Shown here: in pieces, positions 60,384 through 64,000 of the stretch
How the letters are laid out: every line of letters begins with the position of its first letter
Position numbering within the stretch: position 1 is the first letter of the stretch
NCBI RefSeq assembly: GCF_001186365.1
Contig: NZ_LDTZ01000015.1
Coordinates: 124,001 to 188,000, forward strand
DNA: 64,000 nucleotides
From: Gordonia jacobaea
GTDB taxonomy: Bacteria > Actinomycetota > Actinomycetes > Mycobacteriales > Mycobacteriaceae
Direction of reading: 5' to 3'
The notes under the pieces: generated by a model
Told to the model about the DNA's origin: nothing
Databases searched by the model: none
Seen by the model: the letters and a program-made list of their open reading frames with translations, nothing else
Made by a program: the position numbers and the translations under genes

Positions 60384-60428
60384 TCGGTCTGCACTCCGTT
60401 CACATCTGTTCTGCTCGCAACGAGACGA

Positions 60429-62246
60429 TCAGCGACCGCTGCCCGACCGCCGCGACCCACCCGACATCTTGTCAGTTCTCCCCGTGTGGCCCGAATAGCG
60501 CCCCGAGTCCGACCTCGATGTCCCGGCTGACCCGCTTCGTGCCGACCCCGGCACCGCCCTGGCTGTCGCACGACGGGCGGATTGGCTTGCACGGGCGGAG
60601 TCCGACGATCGTCGCGATGGGTTCCGGTGATCGTGTCCGCGGGCGTTGTCACGACGCTGATCGTGTGCGTCGTCACGACGCTGCCCACTGCCTGAATACC
60701 CGACACGGTAGTCGACGCGGACCGGACCCGACCGAGGCGCCCCGCGTCTGTCGACGGGTGGACTCGTCTCCGGTGCCACGCCGAAGAAGCGCTCGCCGAT
60801 CGCCCGACGCCACCCAGGTACCCGAGTGCGAGGCACGGAACGTCGTGCCCCGGACGCGGCAGGTGCGCGACCATCGCGCGCGTCGAGGCGATTCCGCGCA
60901 CTCTCGGCGCGACTCGGCTTGTAGGCCACGGGAGTCGGCAGTCGGAACCAGCGGCTGACGCGACTGCGCTGGCCGGTCGTCAAGGCCGCGACGGCCTCCG
61001 GCTCATGCCGCGCGGCATTGGCCAACAGGCCGAGCATCGCCAGCACCGTCAGAGTCGACGTGCCGCCTGCAGACAGCAACGGCAACTGGATTCCCGTCAC
61101 GGGCAGCAGTCCGATGACGTATCCGATGTTGATGAAGGCCTGCGCGGTGATCAGAACCGTGATGGTCGAGGTCATCAACCGCAGGAACGGGTCAGTGCAG
61201 CGGTGCGCGATACGGAAGCCGGTGAACGCCAACACGACGAACAGGAAGACGACGAGCAGTCCACCGATCAACCCGAGTTCCTCGCCGATGATCGCGAAGA
61301 TGAAGTCGTTGTGGGCGTTGGGCAGGTAGTTCCACTTGGCTCGGCTCTGACCGAGTCCGACGCCGAACACGCCTCCGTTGGCCAACGCGAACGTCGCCTG
61401 CCGCGCCTGATAGCCGGCACCTTGCGGATCGTCGATGCCGCCGAGGAAGCTCATCACGCGCTGCGACCGGTAGCTCTCGACGAGTGCCAGGACGACGGCG
61501 ATGCCGATACCGGTGATGACGAAGGCCGCGAACACCTTGATCGGTAGGCCCGCGAACCAGAGCAGAGCACCGACGATGATCGCGATGGTGATCGTCGTCG
61601 AGAGGTTGGGCTCGAGGATGATCAACAGGCAGATCAGCAGGCCGACAGGCACGAGTGGCACGAGCAACTCGCGAAGTGACGCGTTGTCGCGTCGACGTGA
61701 CGCGAGCAGATGCGCACCCCAGACACACAGCGCGACCTTGACCAGCTCCGACGGCTGCACCGATAGGCCGTTGATGTCGAACCAGCGCCGCGCGCCCTGG
61801 CTCAGGGTGCCGATACCCGGCACCAGGACGAGCGCCAACATGATCGTCGTGACCGCGATCATCGGGACCGCCATGCGGCGAAAGAACCGCACCGGCATGC
61901 GCAGCGTGAGGTAGAAGACGGCGGCACCGAGCACCACGAAGATGACCTGATTGGCAAACAAGCCGTACGCCGACCCGTCGGCGGAGTAGCCCTCCACCGA
62001 CGACGCCGAGAGCACCATGATCAGACCGAACGACGTCATCAGCGCTGCCATCGTCAGGACCAGATGGTAAGACGCCAATGGGCGGCTCAGGAGATTGCGG
62101 ACGCCCTCGACGAGCGTCGCGGGAATGGCGGCGGCATCGCTGCGTGAGCGGGGAGCTTTGGGCGCGGTACGTCGTTTCGACGCACGCGGGGAATCAGAGC
62201 CGGCGCTCTTCGCCTCGGTCGACGCGTCTTCTTGTGTCGCCGTCAC
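60429..62246 (-). CDS. ftsW: Septal peptidoglycan polymerase FtsW (SEDS family) with long basic tail
   Basis: A 605-residue SEDS glycosyltransferase with ten helices. Conserved parts are GARRWFDINGLSVQPSELVK, ILEPNLSTTITIAIIVGALL, SRAKWNYLPNAHNDFIFAII and LLPVTGIQLPLLSAGGTST. The N-terminus (about 55 residues) is cytosolic and basic. After the last helix there is a cytosolic tail of about 190 residues, strongly Arg/Ser/Gly-rich (RRDDAHDQRRDNARGHDH and similar), longer than in the roughly 524-residue M. tuberculosis protein. GTG 62246 overlaps the murD stop (GTGA). Confidence 0.96.
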   Translation of the reverse strand: MTATQEDASTEAKSAGSDSPRASKRRTAPKAPRSRSDAAAIPATLVEGVRNLLSRPLASYHLVLTMAALMTSFGLIMVLSASSVEGYSADGSAYGLFANQVIFVVLGAAVFYLTLRMPVRFFRRMAVPMIAVTTIMLALVLVPGIGTLSQGARRWFDINGLSVQPSELVKVALCVWGAHLLASRRRDNASLRELLVPLVPVGLLICLLIILEPNLSTTITIAIIVGALLWFAGLPIKVFAAFVITGIGIAVVLALVESYRSQRVMSFLGGIDDPQGAGYQARQATFALANGGVFGVGLGQSRAKWNYLPNAHNDFIFAIIGEELGLIGGLLVVFLFVVLAFTGFRIAHRCTDPFLRLMTSTITVLITAQAFINIGYVIGLLPVTGIQLPLLSAGGTSTLTVLAMLGLLANAARHEPEAVAALTTGQRSRVSRWFRLPTPVAYKPSRAESARNRLDARDGRAPAASGARRSVPRTRVPGWRRAIGERFFGVAPETSPPVDRRGAPRSGPVRVDYRVGYSGSGQRRDDAHDQRRDNARGHDHRNPSRRSSDSARASQSARRATARAVPGSARSGSAGTSRSDSGRYSGHTGRTDKMSGGSRRSGSGR

Positions 62247-63817
62247 GGCTGCGTCGCCCGGGGAGCACTCCCCGGCAACGAGCGCGCAGCGGCCGCGAAG
62301 GCATCACCGCGTCGTCCGTATCCGGGAAACATGTCCAGCGACGCCGCCGCAGGTGCCAGAAGCACTGCGTCGGGGCGCGGATCGTCGGCCGTGGCCAGCG
62401 TCCACGCCTCCGCGACGGCACGGTTCATCACCGCGGTCGCGAGGTCGTCGGAGTTCCCGGGGGCGTCGAATGGGGGTTGTCCCCCGCTCGACACCGGATC
62501 CGTTTCTGATCCGAGGGCGCGCTGTGCAATCACACCGCCATCGTCTCCTGTGAATACTGTGACTGTTGGGACTTTTGGGGCGTGTCGCGAAATCGCGTCG
62601 ACAATGATCTCCCGGTCTCGCCCAATCGCGACAACTCCGGCCAGTCGATCCGCGGAGCCCGTGATCATGTCGTCGACCGACGCACCCTTCAACAGCCCGC
62701 CCGCGATGAGCACGACGCGACGGTGTGCACCGATCGCCGCCGCAGCAGCGTGCGGATTGGTGGCTTTCGAATCGTCGACGAAGTCGATGCCGTCGATCGT
62801 CACGACGACCTCGCCCCGATGTGCCGCGGGACGAAACGCGCTCAACGCCCGACCGATCGCCGACGGCGCGACGCCGATCGCCAGCGCCAACGCCGCGGCC
62901 GCCAGGGCGTCGGACACTCCCGACGGACCCGGGGGGTGAATCGCCGTCGCGGCGATCAGAGGTGTACCCCCGGACGCGCCGTCCTGTTCAGCTGTGAACG
63001 CCCGATCGACCAGCTCGCCATCGACGACGCCGAGCTCACCCGGTGCGGGTTCGCCGAGGGTGAACCCGACGCGCCGTCCCGGCACGGGGAGGCCCGCGGC
63101 GACGGCGTCGTCGAGGCCGACGACACCCACGTCGCCGTGCAGCGCGATCTGCTTGTCGGCCGCGTACGCGGCGAACGATCCGTGCCAGTCGAGGTGATCG
63201 TCGGCGATGTTGAGCACGACACCCGCATCGGGAGTGATCGACGGCGCCCAGTGAAGCTGGAACGACGACAACTCGGCGCACAGCACGTCGACCCTCGGTT
63301 GCGTCTGCATCGCGTCGAGCACCGGCAATCCGATGTTGCCGCACGCTGCGGCGTCGCGGCCGCTCTCGACGACGATGTCGGTCAGCATCGACGTCGTCGT
63401 GGTCTTTCCGTTGGTTCCGGTCACGACCAGCCAGGTGCGCGGAGCGCCGAGCAGCCCGGCACGGTCGACCCGCCACGCGAGCTCGACCTCGCCCCACACG
63501 GGGATCTCGTGCTCGGCTGCTGCGACCATCAGCGGATTGGTCGGCGCGAATCCGGGCGAAGCGATGACGAGGTCGGTCGTCGCCACCCAGGAGTCGTCGG
63601 CCAGGAGCTCGGCGATCGAGATGAGACGGGCTCCGGCGGTCCGCGCGGCATCGGCTCCGACGACACCGGTCGGCTCTACCTCACCGAATCTGTCGTCGGC
63701 GATCGTGACCTGAGCGTCGACACCGAGCAGGAATCGTGCCGCCGACATCCCGGCTGTGCCTGCGCCCGCGACGAGCACGCGCCTGCCGCGCAGATGCAGC
63801 TCCGACGATGAGGTCAT
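62243..63817 (-). CDS. murD: UDP-N-acetylmuramoyl-L-alanine--D-glutamate ligase
   Basis: A 524-residue Mur ligase. The N-terminal domain has RRVLVAGAGTAGMSAARFLL; the ATP loop is WLVVTGTNGKTTTTSMLTDI; then LSSFQLHWAPSITPDAGVVL, NIADDHLDWHGSFAAYAADK and the C-terminal DFVDDSKATNPHAAAAAI. ATG 63817 is chosen, 5 bp after the mraY stop; the frame is open back to 63877 but would overlap mraY. It is slightly longer than most MurD because of extra loops near residues 280-310. Confidence 0.96.
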   Translation of the reverse strand: MTSSSELHLRGRRVLVAGAGTAGMSAARFLLGVDAQVTIADDRFGEVEPTGVVGADAARTAGARLISIAELLADDSWVATTDLVIASPGFAPTNPLMVAAAEHEIPVWGEVELAWRVDRAGLLGAPRTWLVVTGTNGKTTTTSMLTDIVVESGRDAAACGNIGLPVLDAMQTQPRVDVLCAELSSFQLHWAPSITPDAGVVLNIADDHLDWHGSFAAYAADKQIALHGDVGVVGLDDAVAAGLPVPGRRVGFTLGEPAPGELGVVDGELVDRAFTAEQDGASGGTPLIAATAIHPPGPSGVSDALAAAALALAIGVAPSAIGRALSAFRPAAHRGEVVVTIDGIDFVDDSKATNPHAAAAAIGAHRRVVLIAGGLLKGASVDDMITGSADRLAGVVAIGRDREIIVDAISRHAPKVPTVTVFTGDDGGVIAQRALGSETDPVSSGGQPPFDAPGNSDDLATAVMNRAVAEAWTLATADDPRPDAVLLAPAAASLDMFPGYGRRGDAFAAAARSLPGSAPRATQP

Positions 63818-63822
63818 CACGC

Positions 63823-64000
63823 TCAGCCGTTGACCGTGAGGAACTCGCCGTAGAACAGCGAGAGTCCCAGCGCACACGCAATGGCTGTGAGCAGCCAGAA
63901 CCTGATGATCACCGTGGTCTCCGCCCAGCCACCGAGTTCGAAGTGGTGGTGGAAGGGCGCCATGCGGAACACACGACGACCCGTCGTCCGGAAGAACGCG
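63823..64000 (-). CDS. mraY: Phospho-MurNAc-pentapeptide translocase MraY (C-terminal 58 residues)
   Basis: Only the end is in the window. Translating the minus strand from the right edge gives [36 protein letters not shown] and a final helix ending [10 protein letters not shown]. The MAPxHHHFE motif and terminal Trp-containing helix are diagnostic of MraY, which makes lipid I. The start lies beyond base 64000. murD follows after 5 bp. Confidence 0.95.
   Translation of the reverse strand, partial: AFFRTTGRRVFRMAPFHHHFELGGWAETTVIIRFWLLTAIACALGLSLFYGEFLTVNG

Overview
The window is 64 kb of GC-rich chromosomal DNA from an actinobacterium of the order Mycobacteriales. The evidence is the mycobacterial-type mce operon, a BsaP-type biotin synthase partner, a DinB1-type polymerase, an MTB12-like lipoprotein, a eukaryote-like IleS behind a translational T-box, and a division cluster ending in sepF-yggT-wag31. 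Gene order resembles the M. tuberculosis Rv1537-Rv1596 block joined to its Rv2145c-Rv2158c block. A Gordonia-like genus is my best guess, but this is inferred from gene content and not from a database match. I saw no tRNA, rRNA, IS element, prophage or CRISPR array.

Layout. 1-1427: end of a drug-efflux MFS gene. 1591-5180: NAD synthesis (nadC, nadA without nadB), a LuxR-type regulator, and an NrtR-type Nudix repressor with a clear palindromic operator at the nadA promoter. 5164-11230: biotin locus, with overlapping bioA-bioF-bioD-bioB, then bsaP and a DUF2567-like membrane gene, all on the minus strand, and a divergent BioQ-type TetR gene with three operator-like palindromes. 11371-13632: acyltransferase-3/SGNH membrane enzyme. 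13791-18877 and 28796-30727: the glgX-treY-treZ trehalose/glycogen set, interrupted by a complete nine-gene mce operon on the minus strand (yrbEA, yrbEB, mceA-F and an Mce-associated gene; 18842-28579).

30746-46499: housekeeping and accessory genes: ilvA, a secreted beta-propeller, a K+ channel with two NAD-binding domains, dnaE1, rluD-like, lspA, two lipoproteins, ansA, dinB, and an F420-type reductase with a divergent TetR repressor and twin operators. 46523-64000: ileS with its T-box leader, a proline/glutamine-rich membrane protein, then the division and wall cluster read on the minus strand as mraY-murD-ftsW-murG-murC-ftsQ-ftsZ-pgeF-yggS-sepF-yggT-wag31.

Working together. NAD and biotin synthesis each sit beside a dedicated repressor. 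GlgX, TreY and TreZ convert glycogen to trehalose. The mce operon encodes a lipid import machine. The dcw genes make the lipid-linked wall precursors and build the septum and pole. The most notable observations are the nadB-less nad operon with its operator, the mce insertion between treY and treZ, the acidic insertion in GlgX, the two putative lipoproteins in the mce operon, and several tandem repeat blocks in intergenic spaces (biotin locus, upstream of the acyltransferase gene, ftsQ-ftsZ gap).
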